Notes: generated by a model from the sequence alone, not told the origin. Positions 19,314 to 28,672 are shown, counted from the first letter of the stretch. The stretch is 64,000 bases of DNA from Demequina flava (GCF_000975035.1 NZ_BBRA01000002.1:310001-374000); one strand, 5' to 3'. Translations and numbers: made by a program.

Positions 19314-20660
19314 TTACTCAGTAGTCAGAAGCTCCGATACCTGGAAGGCCATCTCCAGCGACTGCCAGTGATTGAGACGCGGATCAACCTTGGTCTCGTA
19401 GCGTGCCGCCAGACCGTCATCATCAATGTCTTCGGTGCCGCCCATGACCTCGGTGACATCGTCTCCGGTCAGCTCGACATGCAAACCGCCGGGGACGGTA
19501 CCAAGAGCGCGGTGCACTTCGAAGAAGCCCCGGACCTCGTCAAGAATCGTGTCAAAACGACGCGTCTTGTAGCCAGACTCCGACGTGAAGGTATTGCCGT
19601 GCATCGGGTCGGTAAGCCACGTGACCGAGATGCCTGCGTCGCGAACGGCCTCGACCAACGGAGGCAAGGCGTCTCGCACCTTGTCTGCACCCATACGCGC
19701 GACAAAGGTCAAGCGTCCCGGAGTGTTATCCGGATTCAGCTTCTTCGCAAGCGCCACGGCATCGGCTCCCGATGCTGTGGGCCCAAGCTTCACCCCAATG
19801 GGGTTTCGGATCTTCGACATGAACTCCACGTGGGCACCGTCGAGTTCACGGGTGCGTTCACCGATCCACAGGAAGTGCGCGGAGCAGTCATACGCTTCAC
19901 CGGACCTGGAGTCGATGCGCGTCAGCGCCCGCTCGTAGTCCAATAGCAGTGCCTCGTGAGACGAGAAGAGATCGACGGACTTGAGTGCGTCGAAGTCTCC
20001 CCCGGCGGCGCCCATGAAGCGGACCGCGCGGTCGATCTGCGAAGCCATCTTCTCGTACTTGGCGTTCGCGGGATTCGCCGCGAAGCCCTTGTTCCACGAG
20101 TGCACGCTACGAAGGTCAGCGAACCCACCTTGAGTGAAGGCGCGCATCAGATTCAGCGTAGACGCGGACACGTGGTACGCGTCCATGAGGCGCTGCGGAT
20201 CCGGGGTCCGCGACTCCTCACTGAACGCGTGATTGTTCACAATGTCCCCTCGGTAAGCGGGAAGCGTGACACCGTCACGGGTCTCAGAATCCGACGAGCG
20301 GGGCTTGGCGTACTGGCCAGCCATGCGCCCGATCTTGACCACAGGCGTAGACGCGCCATATGTGAGGATCACAGCCATCTGCAGGATGGTCTTGATCTTG
20401 TTGCGAATCCGGTCTGCCGTCGCCTCTGCGAACATCTCAGCGCAGTCGCCGCCTTGCAAGACGAAAGCCTCGCCACGGCCGGCGGCCGCGAGCTGCTCGC
20501 GCAACACGTCGGCTTCACCGGCGAACACCAGTGGAGGCACGGCACGCAGACGCTCGCTGACCTGCTGCAGTGCCTCCTGGTCGGGCCAGGACGGCTGCTG
20601 CTTTGCAGTGCAGGACAAGTACGAATCGACTCCGGCGGCCTCCAGGGCTGCCTCGCTCAT
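19314..20660 (-). CDS. aroG: Class II 3-deoxy-7-phosphoheptulonate synthase (DAHP synthase)
   Basis: A 448-residue plant/actinobacterial type II DAHP synthase, the first enzyme of the shikimate pathway. Family hallmarks are WPDQEALQQVSERLRAVPPLVFAGE, FVLQGGDCAEMF, KIGRMAGQYAKPRS, AYRGDIVNN, RIGERTR-like WIGERTREL and the metal site region WLTDPMHGNT. The ATG at 20660 is chosen; a TTG codon immediately before it also reads as a start but is weaker. Only 3 bases separate it from the stop of the phosphofructokinase gene upstream, so they form an operon that may link glycolytic flux with aromatic synthesis. Confidence 0.95.
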   Translation of the reverse strand: MSEAALEAAGVDSYLSCTAKQQPSWPDQEALQQVSERLRAVPPLVFAGEADVLREQLAAAGRGEAFVLQGGDCAEMFAEATADRIRNKIKTILQMAVILTYGASTPVVKIGRMAGQYAKPRSSDSETRDGVTLPAYRGDIVNNHAFSEESRTPDPQRLMDAYHVSASTLNLMRAFTQGGFADLRSVHSWNKGFAANPANAKYEKMASQIDRAVRFMGAAGGDFDALKSVDLFSSHEALLLDYERALTRIDSRSGEAYDCSAHFLWIGERTRELDGAHVEFMSKIRNPIGVKLGPTASGADAVALAKKLNPDNTPGRLTFVARMGADKVRDALPPLVEAVRDAGISVTWLTDPMHGNTFTSESGYKTRRFDTILDEVRGFFEVHRALGTVPGGLHVELTGDDVTEVMGGTEDIDDDGLAARYETKVDPRLNHWQSLEMAFQVSELLTTE

Positions 20661-20663
20661 CAA

Positions 20664-21863
20664 CTACACCTGCCCGATGTCGGCAAGGGTCTGGCGGTAC
20701 CAAGCGGTCTCGGTGTCGAAGGGCTTGTGCCCCGCGATACGTGGGAACTCGATGGCCTTCAAGCGGTCACCGTCTTCCTCATCGTGTCCGATCACGCCGG
20801 CCTCACCTCGGAATGCGCACTCGACGGCGTAGTCCGTCATGGACTTAATAAGGCGCAGGTCCTCGGCATTCGCCGCGGCGGCGCGCGAGTAGTAGCCGGA
20901 CTTCTGGACCATGACCTTCTCAGCGCCCAGACGCTCCGCAAACTGCTTCGCGAACCACTGGCCCGGGTTGATCGTGTCCAGCTTGACGTGACCGAAGGGG
21001 TCGCGTTCGACCTCACCGCCGGCCTCCTCGATCTCCTTGATGATCTCGGGGACACCCGCACCCTCAGACAGGAAGATGTTGACGTTTCCGACCTCATCCA
21101 TCACTGTCTTCAAACGCGCGGCCTCACCCTCGATGTCAAGCGACTGCTCCGGCACATACAGCGCGTGGATGTCCCAACGCTCCTTGGACAGACCGATCTC
21201 CGGCAGCCAGTCTTGCGTGTCGAGCCACTCGCGGTACTTCATGCCTGCTGCGGCGGTGAGCCAACCACATGCACGGCCCATGACCTCGTGGATGATGAGC
21301 ATGCGCGGACCCGACCTGTGCTCGCCGATCACGTTCTGGGCGAACTCGGATGCCTGCTCGGCAGCGGTCCATGCGCCAAGCGACTGCTTGATGGGCACCA
21401 CGTCGTTGTCGATGGTCTTGGGCAGGCCAACAACCGTGAGCTCGTAGTCGTTCTCGTGCAGGTAGGCAGCGAGGTCAGCGGCGGTGGTGTTGGTGTCATC
21501 TCCACCGATGGTGTGAAGAACGTCTACACCGTCAGCCTTGAGCTGGTCGGCGGCGGCCTCAAGCGGGTTCTGGCCCTCTTCCACGAGTCCACGACGCAGG
21601 CAGTCGTCATAGTTCGTGAGCTTCACACGCGAGTTACCGATGGGAGATCCACCGAACTGGTGCAACAGGCCGGCCTTGGCACGCACCTCAGGAGTGATCG
21701 TGACGTACTCGCCGCGCAAGAGACCCCAATAGCCGTGCTGATACGCGATGATCTCGACATCAGGAGCGATCTCGGAGTAGCGCTCAATCAGGCCTCCGAC
21801 TGCGGAGGACAAGCACGGGGCGAAACCGCCCGCAGTGAGCAGGGCGACGCGGCGAACCGACAT
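20664..21863 (-). CDS. pfp: 6-phosphofructokinase, probably pyrophosphate-dependent
   Basis: A 399-residue phosphofructokinase. The active-site loops read GGDDTNTTA near residue 105 and LPKTIDNDV near 130. PPi-dependent enzymes typically have GGDD and PKTIDND where ATP-dependent ones have GGDGS and PGTIDND, so pyrophosphate is the likely phosphoryl donor. The ATG at 21863 has AAAGG about 7 nt upstream. It is the first gene of an operon with aroG. Cofactor preference is an inference from two residues and should be treated as such. Confidence 0.9.
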   Translation of the reverse strand: MSVRRVALLTAGGFAPCLSSAVGGLIERYSEIAPDVEIIAYQHGYWGLLRGEYVTITPEVRAKAGLLHQFGGSPIGNSRVKLTNYDDCLRRGLVEEGQNPLEAAADQLKADGVDVLHTIGGDDTNTTAADLAAYLHENDYELTVVGLPKTIDNDVVPIKQSLGAWTAAEQASEFAQNVIGEHRSGPRMLIIHEVMGRACGWLTAAAGMKYREWLDTQDWLPEIGLSKERWDIHALYVPEQSLDIEGEAARLKTVMDEVGNVNIFLSEGAGVPEIIKEIEEAGGEVERDPFGHVKLDTINPGQWFAKQFAERLGAEKVMVQKSGYYSRAAAANAEDLRLIKSMTDYAVECAFRGEAGVIGHDEEDGDRLKAIEFPRIAGHKPFDTETAWYRQTLADIGQV

Positions 21864-21929
21864 GACATACCTTTCGTGGCAGGGATGGTGTTCTGAACAG
21901 CATTCTAGGGGCCAACTGCCCCCGTGGAC

Positions 21930-22661
21930 CTACGAGCCTGACGCACCGTCCGCGCCGCTGATTTCGCCAGCTTCGCGTGCTTTGCGGTCGAGCTCACGCT
22001 TATATTGCGCGGCATCTCTCTCAACGATTTCCTGACCCGACAGAGCTGCGATCGCGTGCATGACGATGTCGGTCAGTTCTCGAAGCGCATCACGGTCGTC
22101 CTGTCGGCCCGCATACGCGTCGATGCGGATGGGTTCGCCAATCTTCACGCCAATGGGGTGGCGGGAGGGAACTCGTTGCCCGATGGGCTGGGCGATGTGG
22201 GTGTCAATCATCGCGACGGGAACGATGGGAACGCCCGCCTCGATAGCCATGCGTGCCACACCAGTCTTGCCTCGGTACAAGCGACCATCGGGGCTACGCG
22301 TGCCTTCGGGATAGATGCCGAGTAGCTCGCCGCCCTGGAGTGCTTGGAGTCCGGTCCGCAACGCAGCTTCCGAGGCGCGGCCACCGCCGCGGTGTACGGG
22401 GATAACGCCCACGCCCTCCATGAAGGCACGGGTAGCCCATCCCTTAGGACCCTTCCCCGTGAAGTACTCAGCCTTACCCAGGAAGACCACTTTGCGCTTG
22501 AGTACCAGCGGGAGAAACACCGAGTCGGAGAAGGACAGGTGGTTACTCGCGAGAATTGCTCCACCAGCGTCGGGAACGTTCTCTGCGCCTTCCACCCAGG
22601 GTCGGTAGTACGCCTTGGCCGGTGGGCCAATCAGGGCGTGCTTGAACAGGTGGTAGTACAT
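21930..22661 (-). CDS. plsC: 1-acyl-sn-glycerol-3-phosphate acyltransferase (PlsC family)
   Basis: A 243-residue membrane-associated acyltransferase of phospholipid synthesis. Block I is SNHLSFSDSVFLP with the catalytic NHxxxxD pattern, block III is LLGIYPEGTRSPDGRLYRGKTG, and GVPIVPVAMIDT is block IV. The ATG at 22661 lies 26 nt after the stop of the ROK kinase gene, so both are probably in one transcript. Position matches Rv2182c. Confidence 0.92.
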   Translation of the reverse strand: MYYHLFKHALIGPPAKAYYRPWVEGAENVPDAGGAILASNHLSFSDSVFLPLVLKRKVVFLGKAEYFTGKGPKGWATRAFMEGVGVIPVHRGGGRASEAALRTGLQALQGGELLGIYPEGTRSPDGRLYRGKTGVARMAIEAGVPIVPVAMIDTHIAQPIGQRVPSRHPIGVKIGEPIRIDAYAGRQDDRDALRELTDIVMHAIAALSGQEIVERDAAQYKRELDRKAREAGEISGADGASGS

Positions 22662-22687
22662 GGCGCAGTAAGTCCTCCCGGTCCAGC

Positions 22688-23653
22688 CTAGCCGTTCGCG
22701 TTCGTGTCAATGCGAGCAAGGGCGGCGGCACCCACGATGCCTGCATCGTTGCCCATTGACGCCGCCACAATGGGCGCAATGGGACGGTGGCCCCGCGCAG
22801 ACAGATTAGACACGTATGCATCGCGTGCCGGGCCAAGGATCATGTCGCCTGCGGCAACGACTCCCCCGCCAACCACGTACATTTCCGGGTCAAGGACAGC
22901 GGACAGCGACGCTGCTCCGGTCCCAATCCATTGCCCGAGTTCGGTGAGAAGCTCAATACCCAGCTCGTCGCCGTCGGCCGCTGCCTTGGTGACGTGAGGG
23001 CCCTTGATAGTGCTCGGGTCACCTCCGGCGCACCGAATCAGCCCTGCGGCCCGCACCGAACGCTCGCTCGCAGCCCGCTTGGCCTCGCGCACCAGCGCCG
23101 AGCCAGATGCGTACTGTTCCCAGCAGCCGCGGTGGCCGCACCCGCACGGGTGGCCCTCCGGAACAACGCGCATGTGCCCAATCTCTGCGGCAAACCCTGC
23201 CGATCCACGCACGAGCGCTCCATCGGAAATGATCGCGCCACCCAGGCCCGTTCCGATTGTCAGCATGATCATGCTCGAGGCGTCCCGTGCCGGTCCGTAG
23301 GCGAACTCCGCCCAACCAGCAGCATTCGCGTCATTCTCGACGACCACACACAGGTCATCGCGGCCAATTGCTTCCGCGACCTTCTGCGCGAGCGGGTAGT
23401 CACGCCACGCAATGTTGGGGGCGAACAGCACCCTCTCGCGGTCAGAGGAGACAAAACCCGCGGCTGCCAGACCGATGGCGTGAAACTCATACTCTGACGA
23501 CAACTCAGCCACAGCATCGGCGATAGCAGCATCAATGCTGGCGGGATCCTCAGGATGAGTGGGTCGGCGAGTCTTCGCCAGGATCTTTCCGTCGTCCCCC
23601 ACGACGCCAACTGCAATCTTGGTTCCGCCGATATCGACGCCAACTGCATGCAT
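22688..23653 (-). CDS. ROK family glucokinase
   Basis: A 321-residue sugar kinase. The N-terminal phosphate loop is VGVDIGGTKIAVGVV, the ROK signature with the zinc-binding cysteines is GHPCGCGHRGCWEQYASG near residues 166-183, and the catalytic Asp is in ENDANAAGW. Glucokinase is the most likely activity in actinobacteria, but other hexoses are possible. GAGGAGAG stands upstream of the ATG at 23653. An exact decamer copy at 23512-23521 is read as Ala-Asp-Ala-Val. Confidence 0.9.
   Translation of the reverse strand: MHAVGVDIGGTKIAVGVVGDDGKILAKTRRPTHPEDPASIDAAIADAVAELSSEYEFHAIGLAAAGFVSSDRERVLFAPNIAWRDYPLAQKVAEAIGRDDLCVVVENDANAAGWAEFAYGPARDASSMIMLTIGTGLGGAIISDGALVRGSAGFAAEIGHMRVVPEGHPCGCGHRGCWEQYASGSALVREAKRAASERSVRAAGLIRCAGGDPSTIKGPHVTKAAADGDELGIELLTELGQWIGTGAASLSAVLDPEMYVVGGGVVAAGDMILGPARDAYVSNLSARGHRPIAPIVAASMGNDAGIVGAAALARIDTNANG
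23512..23521 (-). repeat. Repeated decamer GCCGATGCTG, in the ROK kinase gene
   Basis: Exact copy; host reads Ala-Asp-Ala-Val. Confidence 0.8.
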
Positions 23654-23741
23654 GCCGAGAACTCTCCTCGCAGATCAAGTGGTGGGACTAGAGAAAAGGG
23701 TATCGTGGCCGTGACCCCCGACGTCGCCTCAAGGACTCTTC

Positions 23742-25538
23742 ATGCCTGAACAAGATGTGACCTACCCACCGCACATTGTCGCCATGGTTCGTGAACGTTG
23801 GGCCTCCAACGCAGACGCGATCGTCGTGCGCTCCCCCAACGACGGGGGTGGATGGGTCGACATCACCGGTGCACAAGCACGCCAGCAGGTCGATGCCGTC
23901 GCAAAGGGGCTCATCGCCACGGGTGTGCAACCGGGCGACAAAATCGGCATCTACTCCCGCACGCGGTGGGAGTGGACGGTGGCTGATCTCGCGATCATGT
24001 CCGCCGGTGCGGTGCCCGTCTCCATCTACGACACCTCGTCAGACGCGCAGATTGAATGGATCTGCCGCGACGCTGAAGTTTCAATGATCATCGCGGAACA
24101 GTCCTTGCACGTCGCACACGCGAATGCTGTGAAGGATGGCGGGACCACGCCGTTGGGCAAGGTCGTGTGCATCGACGACGGAGCGTTGGACGAACTCGCC
24201 AAGGCTGGTGCCGCAGTCTCCGACGAGGCTCTTGAGGAACGCCTGGCGACGGTCACCCACGACAGCCTGGCGACGGTCATGTACACATCGGGCACGACGG
24301 GACTCCCGAAGGGGGTCGAGCTCACGCAGTTCTCCTACGTGCGCCACGTCACCGGCATGGTCGAGTCGATGCACGACGTTGTCTACGAGAAGGACGCCTC
24401 CACGGTCCTCTTCCTCACGCTCGCACACTCGCTCGCCAGGCTCGTACAGTTCTGTCTCTTGTATAGCGGTCTCGTTATTGGCTACTGCCCAGACTCTTCC
24501 AAGCTGCTGCCGCTCATCGGCTCCATGCGCCCCACACTCTTGTTGGCCGTACCGCGAGTCTTCGAGAAGGTCTACAACGGAGCCGAGCAAAAGGCTGCGG
24601 CAGACGGCAAAGTCAAGATCTTCCGGTGGGCTGCCAAGCAATCGATCGACTACTCGCGAGCTCTCGATGCTCCGGGCGGACCCGGGTTCGCGCTCAAGAT
24701 GAAGCACCGCGTGGCAGACATGCTCGTACTCAAGAAGATCCGCGAGCTCCTTGGCGGGCGGGCGCACTGGGCAGTTTCCGGAGGTTCGCCGCTTGGCGAC
24801 AGACTCGGCCACTTCTACCGTGGCTTGGGCCTGACAGTTCTCGAGGGGTACGGCCTCACCGAGACAAATGCCGCCTCTCACGTCAACCGCCCAGAACTTG
24901 CCAAGATCGGAACTGTGGGACCGCCGTTACCCGGTATCGAGGTATCGATCGCCGACGACGGCGAGATCCTGATGCGAGGCAAGCAGTTGTTCCGCGGCTA
25001 TCACAACAACGCCGATGCCACCGCTGAGGCGATGGACGGCGGCTGGTTCCACTCTGGTGATCTTGGTAGCCAGGACGCGGACGGATACCTTTCGATCACG
25101 GGGCGCAAGAAAGAGCTCATCGTGACTGCCGGCGGCAAGAACGTGTCGCCGGCCGAACTCGAGGACGTCGTCCGTGGCTATGCGCTCATTTCGCAGTGTG
25201 TTGCTGTGGGTGACAACCAGCCCTTCATCGCAGCGCTGTTGACCCTGGATGCCGATGCGCTCCCGGGTTGGCTCAAGGGCAAAGGGATGGAGCCGATGAC
25301 CGTGCAGGAAGCTGCGCGCGACCCACGAATTATTGAGCGCGTGCAGAAAGCCATTGATCGCGCGAACGGCCACGTCTCCCGCGCGGAGTCCATCCGTGCG
25401 TACCGGATCCTCGACGAGGACCTCACGATCGAGAACGGGTTCCTCACACCGTCACTCAAGGTCCGACGCGGACGCGTCTTGGAGCACTTCGCCCCAGTTG
25501 TCGACGACATCTACGCCTCCAAGCACACGGCCAAGTAG
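23742..25538 (+). CDS. Long-chain fatty-acid CoA ligase (FadD15-like)
   Basis: A 598-residue AMP-forming acyl-CoA synthetase. Seen are the P-loop YTSGTTGLPKGV near residue 185, the VLEGYGLTETNAA motif near 365 and the C-terminal hinge and lysine region GRKKELIVTAGGKNVSPAE. It activates long-chain fatty acids for beta-oxidation or lipid synthesis. The ATG at 23742 has AAGGA (23731-23735) 6 nt upstream. It diverges from the ROK kinase gene. Position matches Rv2187 (fadD15). Confidence 0.93.
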   Translation: MPEQDVTYPPHIVAMVRERWASNADAIVVRSPNDGGGWVDITGAQARQQVDAVAKGLIATGVQPGDKIGIYSRTRWEWTVADLAIMSAGAVPVSIYDTSSDAQIEWICRDAEVSMIIAEQSLHVAHANAVKDGGTTPLGKVVCIDDGALDELAKAGAAVSDEALEERLATVTHDSLATVMYTSGTTGLPKGVELTQFSYVRHVTGMVESMHDVVYEKDASTVLFLTLAHSLARLVQFCLLYSGLVIGYCPDSSKLLPLIGSMRPTLLLAVPRVFEKVYNGAEQKAAADGKVKIFRWAAKQSIDYSRALDAPGGPGFALKMKHRVADMLVLKKIRELLGGRAHWAVSGGSPLGDRLGHFYRGLGLTVLEGYGLTETNAASHVNRPELAKIGTVGPPLPGIEVSIADDGEILMRGKQLFRGYHNNADATAEAMDGGWFHSGDLGSQDADGYLSITGRKKELIVTAGGKNVSPAELEDVVRGYALISQCVAVGDNQPFIAALLTLDADALPGWLKGKGMEPMTVQEAARDPRIIERVQKAIDRANGHVSRAESIRAYRILDEDLTIENGFLTPSLKVRRGRVLEHFAPVVDDIYASKHTAK

Positions 25539-25568
25539 ACCTCGCGCCCGAGACCCGAGGTGCCGGGC

Positions 25569-25835
25569 TCAGCTCGCGCGATGAACTGGCACCGGGGTTT
25601 CGACCTGAGCGGGAACTCGACGTAGTGGCGGCACCAGCCCGCCAGCGACCAACAAGTCGATGGCGCGCTGCTGGTCACCGTCGATCTGCGGCGCTCGTAG
25701 AGCGTGTGGTGGCGACACGGCAGAAATGGGAGCCTCGGCACGGGCACCAGGCCGCACCGGGATTGTCAGAAATGACACGACGCAGTCACCGCAGGCTTTG
25801 CCGCGGACCTCACATGTATCGCAATCAATGATCAT
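25569..25835 (-). CDS. Small protein with two CxxC pairs
   Basis: An 88-residue protein starting MIIDCDTCEVRGKACGDC, which puts four cysteines in two CxxC pairs within the first 18 residues. That arrangement suggests a zinc knuckle or an Fe-S ligand set. The remainder is Pro/Val/Ala-rich with a predicted helix GDQQRAIDLLVAGGLV. The ATG at 25835 is the natural start; codons upstream to 25886 lack support. It diverges from the exonuclease/UvrC fusion gene. I do not recognise a named family. Confidence 0.6.
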   Translation of the reverse strand: MIIDCDTCEVRGKACGDCVVSFLTIPVRPGARAEAPISAVSPPHALRAPQIDGDQQRAIDLLVAGGLVPPLRRVPAQVETPVPVHRAS

Positions 25836-25896
25836 GGTTGCGACCTTAGAACTGGGGTGTGACACGGATTGCCGCGGCAATGTCACACCGTGCCCG

Positions 25897-25902
25897 TAGC
25901 GT
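25897..25902 (+). promoter_or_regulatory. -10 element of the exonuclease/GIY-YIG gene, leaderless type
   Basis: TAGCGT, 7 nt before the ATG at 25910, without a ribosome-binding site. Confidence 0.45.
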
Positions 25903-25909
25903 TACTGAC

Positions 25910-27598
25910 ATGACGACCCCGCAACCCACACTGGATGACATCGGAGAGCCCCTGTCATCGACAACGTTTGTGGTTGTCGACCTCGAGACCACCGGCGCGT
26001 CAGCGAACACGTGTGAGATCACTGAGATTGGCGCGGTGAAGATGCGCGGAGGCGAGGTCGTCGGCGAGTTTCAGACCCTGGTCGACCCCGGCGCAGCGAT
26101 TCCTCCCATGATCGTTGCTCTCACTGGGATCACCGACGCCATGGTGACAACAGCACCGCGTATTTCTCAGGTCTTGCCGGGGTTTCTCGCGTTCCTCGGC
26201 GACGCAGTTCTCGTGGCGCACAACGCGCGCTTTGATGTCGGATTCCTCAAGGCCGCATGCCGTACGCACGGTTACGAATGGCCTGGGGTCGAGGTCGTCG
26301 ATACGCTCACCCTTGCCCGCCGTGTGGTGACGAAGGAAGAAGCTCCCAACCGCAAGCTGGGCACCCTCGCGCGAGTGTTCGGGACACGTGTTACGCCAAA
26401 CCACCGCGCGCTTGAGGACGCCCGCGCCACCGGCGAGATCCTCCACGGCATGCTCGAGCGACTCGCCGCGTATGGCATCACGCATCGTGAGGATCTCGAC
26501 GCGTTGCGCTCGTTCGTTCCGCGGGAGGTTCGCTCAAAAGCCACGATGGCGGACAAAGTACCCACGAAGCCCGGCGTGTATATCTTCCGCGGACCTCAGG
26601 GTGAACGTCTCTACGTTGGCACCTCAAAGAACCTCAGATCGCGGGTGAAGTCGTACTTCACGCGCGCTGAAACTCGGGGGCGCGTCAAGGACATGGTCTC
26701 GCTTGCAGTCGACGTCGACGTGATCGTCTGCCCCACTGCTGTCGAAGCCGCAGTTTTGGAGGTGCGCCTCATCGACCAATGGCGACCCCGTTACAACCGC
26801 CGCTCCACGCGTCCGGAGCGAACGTCGTGGGTGAAACTCACTGAAGAGCCCTACCCGCGCTTGGTGTTGTCGAGGTCTTCGAACGGAGAGGGCATTGCCT
26901 TAGGTCCGATGCGATCGGCAGCAGACGCCAACCTCGCGATTGAGGGGCTTCAGCAGGCGCTCGGGGTGCGGACGTGCCGTACGCGCTTGCCCATCACCCC
27001 TAAGCCCGGTGCGTCAGCGTGCATCCTGAAGGATTTGGGAGCCTGTGCCGCGCCGTGCGTCGTAGGCGCTGACAGCGACTACCAGCAAACGGTCGGGTTG
27101 GTGCGTGAGGCTCTGTCGGATGACGTCTCGGTCGTTGTTGATCGCTTGTCGGCGACTGTGACCGACTTTGCCGCGAACGAGGATTTCGAGCGAGCGGCTG
27201 ACCTACGTGACCGCATCAGTGCCGTGGTCGACGGGTCGGTGCGTACGAGCCGGCTCGCGTCATTGAGTGCGTGCTCCATCGTGGCAGTCCGGCGCGTCGA
27301 CGACTGCTGGGAACTGCTCAGTACCAATCGCGGGACGCTGGCCGCTACGCGCCGCGTCAAGGCGGGCGTGTGGGACGCGGCGAGCGAACTGCGGACCGCC
27401 GCGGCTCAACTCGACGTGACGACTGCCCTAGTCGAAGAGCAGCACCTGATCCTCACCTGGTTGACGACACCGGGCACGCGCCTGCTGTACGTCGACGGAA
27501 CGTGGGCATCGCCGGTCACTGGTGCAGGCAGGTACTCAGCCTGGGTGAAGGCCCGCGACGACGATCGTGTCGCTACAGGGTCCACGCGCTGGCAATAG
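25910..27598 (+). CDS. DEDD exonuclease fused to a UvrC-like GIY-YIG nuclease half
   Basis: A 562-residue fusion protein, like M. tuberculosis Rv2191. Residues about 15-185 form a DnaQ-type 3'-5' exonuclease: VVVDLETTGA (ExoI, D/E), VAHNARFDVGFL (ExoII) and NHRALEDARATGEIL (ExoIII, H...D). Residues about 205-290 form a GIY-YIG domain (KPGVYIFRGPQGERLYVGTSKNLRSRV). A UvrC-like cysteine cluster (CRTRLP...ACILKDLGACAAPC) and a UVR helix pair (FERAADLRDRISAVV) follow. The UvrC C-terminal RNase H-like nuclease and HhH domains are absent, so only 3'-side incision is expected. Role in DNA repair is inferred. Confidence 0.9.
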   Translation: MTTPQPTLDDIGEPLSSTTFVVVDLETTGASANTCEITEIGAVKMRGGEVVGEFQTLVDPGAAIPPMIVALTGITDAMVTTAPRISQVLPGFLAFLGDAVLVAHNARFDVGFLKAACRTHGYEWPGVEVVDTLTLARRVVTKEEAPNRKLGTLARVFGTRVTPNHRALEDARATGEILHGMLERLAAYGITHREDLDALRSFVPREVRSKATMADKVPTKPGVYIFRGPQGERLYVGTSKNLRSRVKSYFTRAETRGRVKDMVSLAVDVDVIVCPTAVEAAVLEVRLIDQWRPRYNRRSTRPERTSWVKLTEEPYPRLVLSRSSNGEGIALGPMRSAADANLAIEGLQQALGVRTCRTRLPITPKPGASACILKDLGACAAPCVVGADSDYQQTVGLVREALSDDVSVVVDRLSATVTDFAANEDFERAADLRDRISAVVDGSVRTSRLASLSACSIVAVRRVDDCWELLSTNRGTLAATRRVKAGVWDAASELRTAAAQLDVTTALVEEQHLILTWLTTPGTRLLYVDGTWASPVTGAGRYSAWVKARDDDRVATGSTRWQ

Positions 27599-27628
27599 CC
27601 GACCCAGCGGATCTAGACGGCTGACCCG

Positions 27629-28672
27629 TCAGGCGGTCTGGCTCGCAGCTGCCCACCGAGCGAGAACATCCGCCGCACGCCCCGAATCAATCGAGTCCGA
27701 TGCGTGAGCGATGGCCGCGGCGAAACGTTCCACCAAGCTTCCGGATGCTGTGCCCGGCAACGTGGCATCGGCGACGAGACCTGCGGCGGCGTTGAGCACC
27801 ACTGTCTCGCGCACCGGTCCCTTCACACCTCCAAAGACGTCGCGCGCCACCTGTGCATTCTCCTCGGCCGAGCCGCCCCGTAGTTGTTCGATAGTGATCG
27901 GAGCCACGCCGAGGTCGGCTACGGGATCCAGGCGCAGTTCATTCACTTCGCCGCCGCGCACTTCCCACACCGTCGCCGGGGACGTCGCGGCCAGCTCATC
28001 GAGGCCATCGTCTCCGTGGAACACGAGGCCTTCGCGCCCCTGAGAGGCGATCACGCCTGCGAGAACCGGCGACACCCGCATGCTGGACGAGCCGATCGCA
28101 CTCGCTTGAGGCTGCGCGGGGTTGGTCAACGGCCCAAGAATGTTGAACGTGGTCGGGACTCCGAGTTCCTTGCGGATCGGCATCGCAAACCGCATAGCGG
28201 GGTGGAAGACCTGCGCGAAGCAAAAGGTAATCCCGACTTCGGTGGCGAGCGTGGCGACGCGCTCCGGCGCCAGCTCAAGGTTGACGCCCAACGCAGCCAG
28301 GACATCGGCGCTTCCCGATTTCGACGTCGCCGCGCGGTTGCCGTGCTTCACCACGGTCAAGCCGGTTCCGGCAATCACGATCGACGCCATCGTCGAAATA
28401 TTGACGGTGGAGAATCCATCACCGCCGGTGCCCACGATGTCAACGGTGCGGCCGGGAACTTCGAAGCGGATCGCGTGGTCGAGCATTGCCTGAGCCAGCC
28501 CCGCGACCTCCGCGGGCGTTTCCCGCTTGACGCGTAGTGCCGCGAGGAATGCGCCCATCGCCACGGGCGAAGTCGAGTCGGTCAGGACATCGTCCATGAC
28601 CGCGGCAGTCTCCTCAGCCGTGAGGTCCTCATGTTCCACGAGGCGGGACAACAGTTCCTGCAAGGTCGGCAT
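27629..28672 (-). CDS. trpD: Anthranilate phosphoribosyltransferase
   Basis: A 347-residue TrpD that transfers phosphoribose from PRPP to anthranilate in tryptophan synthesis. The PRPP site is VGTGGDGFSTVNIST near residue 80, followed by VKHGNRAATSKSGSADVLAALG, both diagnostic. The ATG at 28672 is preceded by AGAGGA. No other trp genes are in the window; a lone trpD beside ctaE is the usual actinobacterial arrangement (Rv2192c). Confidence 0.95.
   Translation of the reverse strand: MPTLQELLSRLVEHEDLTAEETAAVMDDVLTDSTSPVAMGAFLAALRVKRETPAEVAGLAQAMLDHAIRFEVPGRTVDIVGTGGDGFSTVNISTMASIVIAGTGLTVVKHGNRAATSKSGSADVLAALGVNLELAPERVATLATEVGITFCFAQVFHPAMRFAMPIRKELGVPTTFNILGPLTNPAQPQASAIGSSSMRVSPVLAGVIASQGREGLVFHGDDGLDELAATSPATVWEVRGGEVNELRLDPVADLGVAPITIEQLRGGSAEENAQVARDVFGGVKGPVRETVVLNAAAGLVADATLPGTASGSLVERFAAAIAHASDSIDSGRAADVLARWAAASQTA

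Noticed and set aside
19956..21896. A 646-codon open frame on the plus strand across aroG and pfp
   Set aside because: It is antisense to two clearly recognised enzymes, and its translation resembles no family; long antisense frames are expected at this GC content and codon bias.
25540..25568. A terminator between fadD and the small cysteine protein gene
   Set aside because: Only a 5-bp stem (CCTCG/CGAGG) can be drawn, which is too weak to support.
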